Shown: piece after piece, positions 1 to 6,832 of the stretch | Layout of the letters: each line of letters begins with the position of its first letter | Position numbering within the stretch: the stretch's first letter is position 1 | Assembly: GCA_946535455.1 (NCBI GenBank) | Contig: CAMNDO010000013.1 | Location: forward strand, 1 to 10,324 | Length of the DNA: 10,324 nt | Source: an uncultured Caryophanales bacterium | GTDB taxonomy: Bacteria > Bacillota_I > Bacilli_A > RF39 > UBA660 | Direction of reading: 5' to 3' | Made by a program: the position numbers and the translations under genes | Notes under the pieces: generated by a model | Databases searched by the model: none | Seen by the model: the letters and a program-made list of their open reading frames with translations, nothing else | What the model was told of the DNA's origin: nothing

Positions 1-771
1 AATTTCTCGAATGACTTTATCCATCGTTTTTGCCATTTCTTCATGCATCTTCATAGAATCGCTTCCTGAAACGAAGAAAGGTTTCCATCCATGCGCATAA
101 AAGAAATCTTCTAATTCTCCATTGCTCATTCTTCCAAATATAGTTGGATTGGCAATCTTATATCCATTTCTGTGTAAAATAGGAAGTACGACTCCATCTG
201 TTTTTCGATTTAAAAATTTATTAATATGCCAACTACAAGCCAAAGGACCTGTTTCTGCTTCTCCATCACCTACAACACAAGCCGCAATTAAATCTTTGTT
301 GTCTAACACAGCTCCTGCTGCATGAGAAAGACTATATCCAAGTTCCCCTCCTTCATGAATAGAACCTGGTGTTTCTGGAGCTACATGAGAAGATACTCCT
401 CCTGGAAAAGAAAATTGTTTACAAAGTTTTTTTAATCCCTCTTCATCTTCTGTAATTTCTGGATAAAACTTTGTATATACCCCTTCTATATAATGATTCG
501 CAATCATAGATTGCCCACCATGGCCTGGACCAGATAAATAGATCATTTTTAAGTTATATTTTTTGATTACTCGATTTAAATGCATGTAGATAAAATTTTG
601 TCCTGGTGCTGTTCCAAAATGACCTACTACGTTCGGTTTGACATCCTCTATTTTTAACTCTCTTCTTAATAATGGATTATCTAATAAATATAATTGCGCT
701 ACACTCAAATAATTTAATACTCGAAAGTATTCATCCATTCTTTTCAATTCTTCTCTTCCTAAGATTGGCAT
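1..771 (-). CDS. xfp: Phosphoketolase, N-terminal 257 residues (cut by window edge)
   Basis: Thiamine-diphosphate enzyme that splits xylulose 5-phosphate (and often fructose 6-phosphate) with phosphate to give acetyl phosphate plus a triose or tetrose phosphate; cytoplasmic. Translating the minus strand from ATG at 771 gives an open frame to the window edge. Family motifs seen: [18 protein letters not shown] (residues 50-67), GPGHGGQ (81-87), [20 protein letters not shown] (128-147) and GDGEAETG (168-175), the last being the cofactor-binding motif. Full-length members are near 800 residues, so about a third is here; the rest lies before position 1. The start is supported by AGGAG (780-784) and GAGGG (774-778) upstream. 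The gene follows the EIIB-like gene on the same strand but is separated from it by a terminator, so it is probably its own unit. The enzyme suggests heterofermentative or bifid-type sugar breakdown. XFP versus XPK specificity cannot be told from this part. Confidence 0.95.
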   Translation of the reverse strand, partial: MPILGREELKRMDEYFRVLNYLSVAQLYLLDNPLLRRELKIEDVKPNVVGHFGTAPGQNFIYMHLNRVIKKYNLKMIYLSGPGHGGQSMIANHYIEGVYTKFYPEITEDEEGLKKLCKQFSFPGGVSSHVAPETPGSIHEGGELGYSLSHAAGAVLDNKDLIAACVVGDGEAETGPLACSWHINKFLNRKTDGVVLPILHRNGYKIANPTIFGRMSNGELEDFFYAHGWKPFFVSGSDSMKMHEEMAKTMDKVIREI

Positions 772-794
772 AACCCTCACTCCTATTCTTCCTC

Positions 795-800
795 ATTATA
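795..800 (-). promoter_or_regulatory. Possible -10 box for the phosphoketolase gene
   Basis: A perfect TATAAT on the minus strand lies in the only gap upstream of the phosphoketolase gene, just after the preceding terminator. No good -35 is found at 16-18 nt; a TTGACA-like element lies only 9 nt upstream, too close. The call rests on position and the -10 alone. Confidence 0.3.
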
Positions 801-834
801 TCTCATCTTTGTCAAAAAAAATAGTATTTGTTTC

Positions 835-864
835 AAAAAATAAAATGACATCTCTGTCATTTTA
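835..864 (-). terminator. Intrinsic terminator of the EIIB-like gene, containing its stop codon
   Basis: The arms 841-850 and 855-864 form a perfect 10-bp stem (core AAAATGACA / TGTCATTTT) with a 4-nt loop. On the minus strand it is followed by TTTTTT. The TGA stop at 857-859 of the upstream gene lies inside the stem. Confidence 0.85.
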
Positions 865-1171
865 ATGCGTCAATATATTTCTTTAACTGTTTGGAATCAT
901 TTCCTAAGATAATTTTTAATTGATTATCAATTTCTACAATTCCTTTTGCCCCTAATTTTTGAATTCCTTCTTTATTGGCTTTTGTTACATCGTGTAGTGT
1001 TACTTTAAATCTAGACATATGACTTTCTGTACTAACGATATTTTCTTTTCCTCCTAGTAATTCAACCAATCGGTTATAATCAATTCCTGCATCTTTCTTG
1101 GTTGCTTTTAAGATTGCTAAAAGGATAATCAATAATACTACTATTATTACGATATACTCTATATAATTCAT
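857..1171 (-). CDS. Membrane-anchored PTS EIIB-like domain protein lacking the catalytic cysteine
   Basis: 104 residues. One N-terminal membrane helix (about 2-22, rich in Ile/Val/Leu) is followed by a glucose-family EIIB fold: LLGGKENIVS near 38-47, then a conserved C-terminal half with KLGAKGIVEI and ILGNDSKQL. In active EIIB proteins the phosphate-carrying Cys sits in a C-x-T/S-R motif. Here the aligned stretch is S-H-M-S-R-F-K, so His51 stands where Cys should be. Phosphotransfer by the usual mechanism is therefore unlikely; a regulatory or structural role is an inference. I chose ATG at 1171 over an upstream TTG at 1183 because GGTGA (1177-1181) sits 5 nt before it. No EIIA or EIIC neighbour is present. 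It follows recO by about 50 nt and ends in its own terminator. Confidence 0.85.
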   Translation of the reverse strand: MNYIEYIVIIVVLLIILLAILKATKKDAGIDYNRLVELLGGKENIVSTESHMSRFKVTLHDVTKANKEGIQKLGAKGIVEIDNQLKIILGNDSKQLKKYIDALK

Positions 1172-1187
1172 TTTTATCACCAATCTT

Positions 1188-1193
1188 ATTATA
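1188..1193 (-). promoter_or_regulatory. Possible -10 box for the EIIB-like gene
   Basis: Perfect TATAAT on the minus strand, 6 nt before the GGTGA ribosome binding site. The -35 region is a T-rich run without a clear TTGACA. If used, transcription would begin almost at the ribosome binding site. Confidence 0.3.
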
Positions 1194-1222
1194 ACTTATT
1201 TTCCAAAAAAAAGAAAGATTTA

Positions 1223-1963
1223 TTATTGTGTCATTTGATGAATCTTTTTTTGAAAATCTTTACTCTTCATATAAATTCCTGTAAAACGATCATAATAATC
1301 TTCTAAAAATTGATTAATCTCAGAAGATACTTGTTTACTCACTTCTAATTTCGTAATATTTTGAATATCTACATAATAATACATACGAATCATTTTAATG
1401 GTCTTTTCCGATACCAATGGTTCATTTTGATAACAATTTTTACAAATATATCCTCCTTCAAAAGAAGAAAGAGTTACGATTTGTTTATCACTTCCACAAT
1501 GGGTACAAAAATCAATACTAGGAGATACTCCTAAAAAGTTTAAATATTTTAATTCTAAAATATTCGTTAATACTTGAGGATTTAGTCCTTCTTCTATTTT
1601 CACTAATGTTTGTATGAGTAATTCTAAAATTTCCTCTTCTTCATTTTGTTTTATGATTTGATGTGTTAAATCTAACAAGTAAGAAGCATAAGATATTTTT
1701 TCTAAATCTGTCATAATCTTGGAAAAAGAGTTTTTTACATCAATTCCAATCAAAGTAGATAATCCATTTTCTTTATAATAAATATGAAGTGTTCCATATA
1801 ACAGTTTACGACTCACTCCTCGTAATTTACTTTTCATGTTTCGACAACCTTTAGACATCACTCCAATCAGTCCATGTTCTTTGGTTAAAACATTTAAAAT
1901 TTTACTGGATTCACTATAATTGGTTTCGGTTAATATGATACCTTCTACACTTTCTATTTTCAT
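1223..1963 (-). CDS. recO: DNA repair protein RecO
   Basis: Recombination mediator that helps load RecA at gaps together with RecR; cytoplasmic, DNA-binding. 246 residues, the usual length. The N terminus carries the RecO OB fold (KIESVEGIILTETNYSESSK, then the KEHGLIGVMSKGCR region). The C-terminal helical part holds a zinc knuckle: Cys153, Cys156, Cys174, Cys177 (CTHC and CKNC). It starts 12 nt after the tiny yqzL gene; the start region has only a weak AAGTGAT-type ribosome binding site, so translation may depend on yqzL. The order era, yqzL, recO is as in Bacillus. No terminator is visible after the stop, so transcripts probably continue into the EIIB-like gene. Confidence 0.97.
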   Translation of the reverse strand: MKIESVEGIILTETNYSESSKILNVLTKEHGLIGVMSKGCRNMKSKLRGVSRKLLYGTLHIYYKENGLSTLIGIDVKNSFSKIMTDLEKISYASYLLDLTHQIIKQNEEEEILELLIQTLVKIEEGLNPQVLTNILELKYLNFLGVSPSIDFCTHCGSDKQIVTLSSFEGGYICKNCYQNEPLVSEKTIKMIRMYYYVDIQNITKLEVSKQVSSEINQFLEDYYDRFTGIYMKSKDFQKKIHQMTQ

Positions 1964-1975
1964 TTCATCACTTCT

Positions 1976-2062
1976 TTACTTTTTTATAATCTGACACCAT
2001 AAATAATAATACTGAATCTCTCCGGTTCTTTTAAATAATTCCCATAAGATATCTGTATTCAT
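1976..2062 (-). CDS. yqzL: YqzL family small protein (28 residues)
   Basis: Tiny gene between era and recO, the place of yqzL in Bacillus. The product MNTDILWELFKRTGEIQYYY..., ending WCQIIKK, fits the YqzL pattern as I remember it: a Trp-x-x-Phe stretch, a TG, then an aromatic run leading to Leu. Function unknown. The Bacillus protein is somewhat longer, so this one is short at the C terminus. The start is supported by a strong AGAGGTGA ribosome binding site 4 nt upstream (2067-2074), and the stop is 12 nt before the recO start. The ribosome binding site lies within a hairpin (2063-2094). Assignment rests on position, motif and ribosome binding site together, since such a short frame could arise by chance. 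Confidence 0.75.
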   Translation of the reverse strand: MNTDILWELFKRTGEIQYYYLWCQIIKK

Positions 2063-2094
2063 AAAATCACCTCTATTTTTATAGTGGTGATTTT
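2063..2094 (-). promoter_or_regulatory. Hairpin covering the yqzL ribosome binding site
   Basis: Between the era stop and the yqzL start. AAAATCACC (2063-2071) pairs perfectly with GGTGATTTT (2086-2094). After one mismatch, CTAT (2073-2076) pairs with ATAG (2081-2084) around a TTTT loop. On the minus strand the 3' arm is the GGTGATTTT directly before ATG. Only four T follow, so it reads better as a translational gate or RNA processing/stability element than as a terminator. Confidence 0.4.
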
Positions 2095-2103
2095 CATTCA
2101 TTT

Positions 2104-2991
2104 TTATTCATCTTCTTTGAATCCTAATTCTAAGATGTATTTTTCTTGATCTCTCCAATTTTTAATGGTTTTGACATAAGTTTCTAAGAATACTTTTTTT
2201 CCTAAGAAACGTTCCATATCTTCTCTTGCTCTTATTCCTACTTCTTTTAAAAGAGAACCATTCTTTCCAATGATCATCCCTTTTAAGTTTTCTCTTTCTA
2301 CTACAATCAAAACTTGTATGTGAACACTATCTTTCTTTTCTTCATAGTTTTCGACATAACAAGTAATCGTATGAGGTACTTCATCATGCGTTAACTCTAA
2401 TAGTTTTTCTCTTACAAATTCTGCCATGATGAATCTGGTAGAAACATTCGTTAATTCTTCTTCTGAAAAGATTTGTTCTTGTTCTGGTAATACTTTTTGA
2501 ATACATTGAATTAAGGTTTCAATATTATCTTTTTTCATAGAAGAGATAGGAATTATTTCTTCGAAATCATATAAGTCTTTTAATTTATTCATTTCTTCTA
2601 ATAATACTTCTTTATTTTTTACTAAATCAATTTTATTGAGTAATAAAAAGATAGGAATATTTTTATCCTTAATACGATCTAATATGAATTGATCTCCTTT
2701 TCCAAATCCTTTGGAAATATCCACTAAGAATAAAATAACATCGACTCCCTCTGTCGTATGATATGCTTTTTGATTCATCATCGATCCTAGCATATTTTTG
2801 GGTTTATGGACTCCTGGTGTATCGACAAAAATAATTTGAGAGTTTTCATCATTATAAATCCCTTGAATGATATTTCGAGTGGTTCCACTGACATTAGAAG
2901 TAATGGCTAACTTCATTCCTAAAAGGGTATTTAATAATGTACTTTTCCCAACATTTGGTCTTCCTACAATACTAACAAATCCACATTTCAT
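2104..2991 (-). CDS. era: GTPase Era
   Basis: Essential GTPase that binds 16S rRNA near its 3' end and acts in maturation of the small ribosomal subunit. 295 residues, normal for the family. GTPase motifs: P-loop GRPNVGKST (10-18), SGTTRN (35-40), DTPGVH (57-62), NKID (119-122), ISSMKK (149-154). The C-terminal KH RNA-binding domain carries GMIIGKNGSLLKEVG (238-252). The linker has DEVPHT, matching the conserved E-x-P-H segment. The ATG overlaps the cdd stop by 4 bp (ATGA), a typical sign of translational coupling. Its neighbours ybeY (rRNA processing) and rpsU (small subunit protein) share its ribosome-related role. Confidence 0.99.
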   Translation of the reverse strand: MKCGFVSIVGRPNVGKSTLLNTLLGMKLAITSNVSGTTRNIIQGIYNDENSQIIFVDTPGVHKPKNMLGSMMNQKAYHTTEGVDVILFLVDISKGFGKGDQFILDRIKDKNIPIFLLLNKIDLVKNKEVLLEEMNKLKDLYDFEEIIPISSMKKDNIETLIQCIQKVLPEQEQIFSEEELTNVSTRFIMAEFVREKLLELTHDEVPHTITCYVENYEEKKDSVHIQVLIVVERENLKGMIIGKNGSLLKEVGIRAREDMERFLGKKVFLETYVKTIKNWRDQEKYILELGFKEDE

Positions 2992-3374
2992 GCTAAATCA
3001 TCCTCTCCAAAAGGATAAGGACAAAGTTCTTCAATGGTATAGTCCTTCATTTCTCCTTCTAAAGAACAACAATGTACCACGACATCTTTTTCGAGTAATT
3101 CCGAAAGCACTTGTCTACATTCAAAACAAGGAGTTCCTATTTTTTTAGAAGGGGTTAATACATATAGTTCTTGGAAATCTTTCTTCGTATATCCTCTACT
3201 AATGGCAGATAAAATAGCACTTCTTTCCGCACAAATTCCTGCACCATAAGAAGCGTTTTCTACATTCACTCCTGTAAACTCTTTTCCATCTTTTGTGATT
3301 AAAATGGCACTAACTGGAAAATGAGAATAAGGACTATAACTATTTTTTTGAATTTCTTTTAACTTCTCTATCAT
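2988..3374 (-). CDS. cdd: Cytidine deaminase
   Basis: Zinc enzyme of pyrimidine salvage that converts cytidine or deoxycytidine to uridine or deoxyuridine; cytoplasmic. 128 residues, the size of the small homotetrameric class. The substrate-binding NVENASYGAG lies at 37-46. The catalytic CAE (Cys48, Glu50) and PCFEC (Cys83, Cys86) supply the three Cys zinc ligands and the proton-shuttling Glu. The ribosome binding site AGGAGG lies 5 nt before the ATG, one of the strongest in the window. It follows dgkA after about 10 nt and overlaps era by 4 bp, as in the Bacillus dgkA-cdd-era order. Confidence 0.98.
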   Translation of the reverse strand: MIEKLKEIQKNSYSPYSHFPVSAILITKDGKEFTGVNVENASYGAGICAERSAILSAISRGYTKKDFQELYVLTPSKKIGTPCFECRQVLSELLEKDVVVHCCSLEGEMKDYTIEELCPYPFGEDDLA

Positions 3375-3383
3375 AATATCCTC

Positions 3384-3806
3384 CTATCCAAACATTTCTA
3401 TCACTTTAGGAAGGAAAATCATAATTCCTCCTATCAAAGCTGTAATACATAATAGTAATGTCGCTGTACTAGCCGTATCTTTTGATATTTTAGCTAGTGG
3501 ATGTTTTTCTGTGGTACATAAATCTACTACTGCTTCAATCGATGAATTTAAAGCTTCACAAGCAGCAATTCCTCCACACATACTCATCACAAATAACCAT
3601 TCTGGTAATGTAATTTGAAAGAAAATACCACAAGCCACTACGAGAATCGTTGCGATAACAATAATGATCATATTGTGTTCATATCGAAAACAATAAATAA
3701 ATCCATCTACCGCATGATAAAAACTTTTTCCATATCGTTCTACTGCATTTCCATCATCTTTATTTCTCTTTGGTGGTTTTCTAAATATTTTCCCTAACAA
3801 TCCCAT
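3384..3806 (-). CDS. dgkA: Diacylglycerol/undecaprenol kinase, DgkA family
   Basis: Small integral membrane kinase. Gram-positive members phosphorylate undecaprenol, feeding the lipid carrier of cell wall synthesis; that substrate is inferred from the family. 140 residues with three membrane helices (about 45-63, 68-83, 115-133). The active-site signature reads EALNSSIEAVVD (84-95), followed by HPLAKISKD (102-110); Glu84, Asn87, Glu91, Asp95, Lys109 and Asp110 match conserved positions. A short Lys/Arg-rich tail precedes the first helix. The start lies 26 bp inside the end of ybeY, with AGGAGG about 12 nt upstream inside ybeY, so the two are probably co-translated. Confidence 0.95.
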   Translation of the reverse strand: MGLLGKIFRKPPKRNKDDGNAVERYGKSFYHAVDGFIYCFRYEHNMIIIVIATILVVACGIFFQITLPEWLFVMSMCGGIAACEALNSSIEAVVDLCTTEKHPLAKISKDTASTATLLLCITALIGGIMIFLPKVIEMFG

Positions 3807-4239
3807 ACTCTTCTAGTACCTCCTCTTGTTTTCCAAACATTACTTTTTCTTCTTCCTCTGTCATATGATCATATCCTAATAAATGATAAAATCCATGTAC
3901 TGCTAAAAAAGCTAATTCTCGTAAAAACGAATGACCATATTCCCTACTTTGTTCTCTTGCTTTCTCAATCGATATATAAATATCTCCTAAGATTCTTTCT
4001 TCCGTTGGTAAAATCAAACTATCTTCATCTTCTAATGCAAACGTAATCACATCGGTTTCACGGTCAATATTTCGATACGTTTGATTTAGTTCATGAATAT
4101 ACTGATTATCTACAATAATCAAATTCAAAGAAGCATTTTCTAACTGTTCTTTTTTCATAGCACTTTCTAATACTTTTTTCACCGTATCTAATTCTTCTAT
4201 TTTTTCATCTACATTCACAAAAACTTCTATTTTATTCAT
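3781..4239 (-). CDS. ybeY: Endoribonuclease YbeY (rRNA maturation)
   Basis: Zinc-dependent endoribonuclease linked to 16S rRNA 3'-end maturation and 70S ribosome quality control. 152 residues from the ATG at 4239. The metal-binding signature HGFYHLLGYDH spans 115-125 with His115, His119 and His125. Upstream, RNIDRETDVITFAL (57-70) is the usual conserved strand region. I chose this start rather than an upstream one at 4308 because AGGAGTGA lies just before it and the upstream stretch (within the vanZ-like gene) lacks family similarity. It starts 8 nt after the vanZ-like stop, and its 3' end overlaps dgkA. Confidence 0.97.
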   Translation of the reverse strand: MNKIEVFVNVDEKIEELDTVKKVLESAMKKEQLENASLNLIIVDNQYIHELNQTYRNIDRETDVITFALEDEDSLILPTEERILGDIYISIEKAREQSREYGHSFLRELAFLAVHGFYHLLGYDHMTEEEEKVMFGKQEEVLEEYGIVRENI

Positions 4240-4247
4240 TTTCACTC

Positions 4248-4850
4248 CTATATTAATAACATCACTAATCCGATTAAAACGATAACGGATAGGATATTTA
4301 AAAACCAATCTTTTTTACAAAAACTTGGTAGTTTTTCACTAATCATTCGAAATATCATGTAAAGAGCAATTCCTAAGGTTCCTCCGAGTACATTTAATAA
4401 AATATCATCAACATCAAATACTCTTCCAATCATCATTTGAACGACTTCAATCGAAATGGAAGCAATCACCGTTAATAAAATAGGTAAATTCATTTTTTCT
4501 GCTTTTAAATAGTAACTCGTAAAAAATCCAAACGGTAAGAATAAAATCATATTCCCAATCACATTTTTCATAAACAATCTACTACGAATATCATATCGAA
4601 GGATTTCTTTAAAAGGAATAAAGTTATTGCTAGCCCAAGTTACATCATCTTGAAAGGTAACAACTTGGAATAAGCATAAAATATATAATCCAAAAATTAA
4701 CATCATTAATTCTTTATAAACAATAATTTTTTCATGATTCTTGATCAAATAACATAATCGGAAAGATATCATAATCACAGAAGATATCAAAATCATTGGC
4801 CAAGTAAAACGAATGACCCCTTGTATGGTATTCGATAATGGTGCTAACAT
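4248..4850 (-). CDS. VanZ-like membrane protein
   Basis: Polytopic membrane protein of 200 residues. Segments rich in hydrophobic residues fall at about 17-35, 47-65, 95-113, 122-140, 152-169 and 183-199. VanZ-family features are NNFIPFKEI (75-83), GNMILFLPFGF (99-109), and SIEVVQMMIGRVFDVDDILLN (133-153), where the E-x-x-Q and GR-x-x-D-x-DD residues are conserved. VanZ proteins have been linked to low-level glycopeptide or lipopeptide tolerance, but most members have no known role and that should not be assumed here. The GGGAGTGA ribosome binding site precedes ATG at 4850. It sits between yqfD and ybeY, where Bacillus has phoH and the 7TM-HD gene, with a 4-nt gap to yqfD and 8 nt to ybeY. 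Confidence 0.85.
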   Translation of the reverse strand: MLAPLSNTIQGVIRFTWPMILISSVIMISFRLCYLIKNHEKIIVYKELMMLIFGLYILCLFQVVTFQDDVTWASNNFIPFKEILRYDIRSRLFMKNVIGNMILFLPFGFFTSYYLKAEKMNLPILLTVIASISIEVVQMMIGRVFDVDDILLNVLGGTLGIALYMIFRMISEKLPSFCKKDWFLNILSVIVLIGLVMLLI

Positions 4851-4854
4851 GGAA

Positions 4855-6021
4855 TCACTCCCTTTCTTGATTCATTTCCTCAATATTCATATGACGAATA
4901 TCAAAATAGTCTGTAATGTTTTCTTTTACCTTACAAAAAACTGTTACTTCTATTTTACTATTATTTTGTCTCTTTTTCAAAACTTTTTTCTCTAATATGA
5001 CAGCATCCTCTTCTAATAATTTTTCTAATTCTATTTTTGCTTCTTCCAATGCCTTTTCTTCTATTTTTTGAAAAGACAAAGTATTCTTACTCGTTTTTAA
5101 TTCCAAAAACTGCAAAAGACCAAAGGATATGGGAAAAATAGAATCACCTACGATAGGATACTTTTTTTGTTCATAATCTTCATACGGATTTCCTAGTTTC
5201 TTTTTTTGATTCCCAAAGTCTAGGAATAATCCATATCGTTTTTTACCGGTTTCTTCTTTTTCTTTTTTCTCTTTTGGAACATTCACAATCACTCGATACC
5301 AAACTTCTCCATATACAGTTCCCACAGCACATCTTTTCTGTACAATCTTGTCTTTGTTGTATATGAATCCACTAATGATAATATCTCCTTTTTCGACATA
5401 ATCATTTTTCTTTTTTTGAATTTCTCCATTCGAAGCTTGTATTTCTAAAATCATGGCTTTTTTCTTGGAGATAATATGTCTTTCATAGCAAGTTTCTTCT
5501 TTTGTTTCTTTTTTTCTTTGTTCGATGGTTACTTGATACTTTGTTCCTATTTTGTCAATTTCTAACCATTCAATAAAATCTTTTTCTTTTTCCAAAATCT
5601 TTTCTTTGATTTCTTCTTTTTTTTGGTAAGAAACTTGAAAATGATATTTTTGAATCCCAAATTCTTCTAGATCTTCTTTCACTCGTTTTACCAGTTCTTG
5701 ATTTTGGTGAATCACTTCTACTTGAAAAATCAAAGAAGATAAAAAGAGATTACATAAAATTCCTAATCCTATGAAGAAAAGAAGATACGAATACTTTTTC
5801 AAATATCTTTTCCACTTTCCGATCCCATACCATTTGATAATTTTAATTTGATAACTGGTTTTCATTTGAATGATTTTTTCAAAATCTTCTTGTTCTATTA
5901 ATAGATATAAATTTTTTTCTTCTTTTTCTAAATCATAAATCTTAATATTTTCGGTAATACATCTTTTGAGAAAAAGATGTGGATTCTTTCCCGTTATTTT
6001 GATTTTTAATTTACTTTTCAT
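4855..6021 (-). CDS. yqfD: Sporulation protein YqfD-like
   Basis: 388 residues. A cytoplasmic N-terminal domain (1-70, with IKWYGIGKW at 62-70) is followed by one membrane helix (about 78-99). A long external part follows, with a Lys/Glu-rich helical stretch and then the segment around KKKAMILEIQASNGEIQKKK and the VEKGDIIISGFI motif, resembling the YqfD family. In spore formers the protein belongs to the mother-cell program and affects a late stage of spore formation; its molecular role is unknown. It overlaps yqfC by 11 bp and has AGAGG before its ATG. The unusual Lys/Glu richness is in keeping with the AT-rich base composition. The presence of yqfC-yqfD is the only direct hint of sporulation here. 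Confidence 0.9.
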   Translation of the reverse strand: MKSKLKIKITGKNPHLFLKRCITENIKIYDLEKEEKNLYLLIEQEDFEKIIQMKTSYQIKIIKWYGIGKWKRYLKKYSYLLFFIGLGILCNLFLSSLIFQVEVIHQNQELVKRVKEDLEEFGIQKYHFQVSYQKKEEIKEKILEKEKDFIEWLEIDKIGTKYQVTIEQRKKETKEETCYERHIISKKKAMILEIQASNGEIQKKKNDYVEKGDIIISGFIYNKDKIVQKRCAVGTVYGEVWYRVIVNVPKEKKEKEETGKKRYGLFLDFGNQKKKLGNPYEDYEQKKYPIVGDSIFPISFGLLQFLELKTSKNTLSFQKIEEKALEEAKIELEKLLEEDAVILEKKVLKKRQNNSKIEVTVFCKVKENITDYFDIRHMNIEEMNQERE

Positions 6022-6253
6022 TTTGAACCTCTATACTTTTGATTTTTCCCTCTATTAATACTTCTCTTTCTAATAGTTTTTTTAAGATAAATTGTTCTCC
6101 TTTTAGTATCATTTTTTGAGATTCACTTTGAAAAGATATGATATCTTCTTCTACTGTAATCAATCTTTTGTAATTGATGATATGAATTTTATGACCATAT
6201 ACCGTAAAACGAAATTCAGAATCATTCACATATTGTTTTACTTTTTCTAACAT
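6011..6253 (-). CDS. yqfC: Sporulation protein YqfC-like
   Basis: 80 residues of beta-rich sequence with a late conserved part QKMILKGEQFILKKL...VLIEGKIKSIEV, as in YqfC, where an ...I.G..L.I..I....I.I.G.I..I pattern is typical. Small protein paired with YqfD in spore formers; molecular role unknown. Two ATGs are possible. I prefer 6253 because GGTGA (6259-6263) lies 5 nt before it; ATG at 6265 adds four residues but has no binding site. It heads the overlapping run that continues through yqfD, the vanZ-like gene, ybeY, dgkA, cdd, era, yqzL and recO. The gap to yqeY holds the yqeY terminator, so a promoter for this run is expected around 6264-6290. Only a TATAAT (6264-6269) is visible, oddly abutting the ribosome binding site. 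Confidence 0.85.
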   Translation of the reverse strand: MLEKVKQYVNDSEFRFTVYGHKIHIINYKRLITVEEDIISFQSESQKMILKGEQFILKKLLEREVLIEGKIKSIEVQNEK

Positions 6254-6289
6254 ATTCTTCACCATTATAACTATATGAAATAAAGAAAG

Positions 6290-6317
6290 AAAAAAACATT
6301 AATCTCGGATTAATGTT
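6290..6317 (-). terminator. Intrinsic terminator of yqeY, containing its stop codon
   Basis: Arms 6295-6304 and 6308-6317 form a 10-bp stem (core ACATTAATC / GATTAATGT) with a 3-nt loop. On the minus strand a TTTTTTT run follows. The TAA stop (6310-6312) is inside the stem. Confidence 0.85.
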
Positions 6318-6753
6318 CTTCTAATTTTTCTCGAATCATGTTAGATACTTCTTTCATATCCGCTTTTCCTTTTAATTCACTTTGTGCTTGTCCCATAACA
6401 CGACCCATATCTTTTTGACTTTCTGGTTTTAATTCCTCAAATAGTCTATTGATAACTTCTTCTATTTCTTCTTTCGATAATTGTTCTGGAAGATATTCCA
6501 TTAAGATATTAATTTCACTTTGTGTTTGATCAATTAAATCTTGTCTTCCTCCTTTTTCAAATTCTGAAATAGAATCTTTTCTCATTTTAATTTGACGATT
6601 CAAAACATCAATCAATAAATCTTCATTTACTTCTTTTTTATGATCAATTTCTTCTTGTTTTAAAGAAGCCTTTACCATACGAATAACCGTTAATTTTTCT
6701 TTTTCATGATTTTTCATTGCCTCAATCATATCTTTATCTAATTTTTCTAACAT
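6310..6753 (-). CDS. yqeY: GatB/YqeY domain protein
   Basis: 147 residues, almost entirely helical and charged. It matches YqeY, a free-standing form of the C-terminal helical domain of the GatB amidotransferase subunit, which in GatB contacts tRNA. The physiological role of the stand-alone form is not settled. Recognised parts: TVIRMVKASLKQEEID near 22-37, MEYLPEQLS around 85-93, and GRVMGQAQSELKGKADMKEVS in the C-terminal third. The start at 6753 is preceded by AGGAG (6762-6766); an upstream in-frame start at 6819 is rejected because it would run back through the promoter and rpsU terminator. The rpsU-yqeY order is the Bacillus one. It has its own promoter and terminator, so it appears to be a one-gene unit. 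Confidence 0.95.
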   Translation of the reverse strand: MLEKLDKDMIEAMKNHEKEKLTVIRMVKASLKQEEIDHKKEVNEDLLIDVLNRQIKMRKDSISEFEKGGRQDLIDQTQSEINILMEYLPEQLSKEEIEEVINRLFEELKPESQKDMGRVMGQAQSELKGKADMKEVSNMIREKLEEH

Positions 6754-6772
6754 ATTCTCAACTCCTATTCTT

Positions 6773-6801
6773 ATTATATAAAACTTTTCATTTGTTTTCA
6801 A
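6773..6801 (-). promoter_or_regulatory. Sigma-A type promoter of yqeY
   Basis: TTGAAA (6796-6801), a 17-nt spacer, then TATAAT (6773-6778) on the minus strand. The expected start near 6766 falls at the AGGAG of yqeY, giving an untranslated leader of only about 13 nt. Confidence 0.75.
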
Positions 6802-6803
6802 CG

Positions 6804-6832
6804 AAAAAATAGTATCCAATGGATACTATTTT
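6804..6832 (-). terminator. Intrinsic terminator of rpsU, overlapping its stop codon
   Basis: A perfect 12-bp stem between 6806-6817 and 6821-6832 (AAAATAGTATCC / GGATACTATTTT) with a 3-nt loop, and TTTTTT on the minus strand at its end. The first two bases of the plus-strand complement of the rpsU TAA (6831-6833) lie in the stem. Confidence 0.9.

Noticed and set aside
2867..3148. 93-codon plus-strand frame across era/cdd, and other plus-strand frames of 60-87 codons
   Set aside because: They lie antisense to well-supported genes, have low-complexity composition and no recognised motif.
4240..4308. Upstream in-frame start for ybeY giving 175 residues
   Set aside because: The extra 23 residues overlap the vanZ-like gene and resemble no YbeY; AGGAGTGA directly precedes the ATG at 4239.
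6264..6269. TATAAT just before yqfC as a promoter, and CATATAGT (6270-6277) as a sporulation sigma-E -10
   Set aside because: The TATAAT abuts the GGTGA binding site, so a start would fall almost at the ATG, and no -35 is seen; the sigma-E-like box lacks a matching -35 at the right distance.
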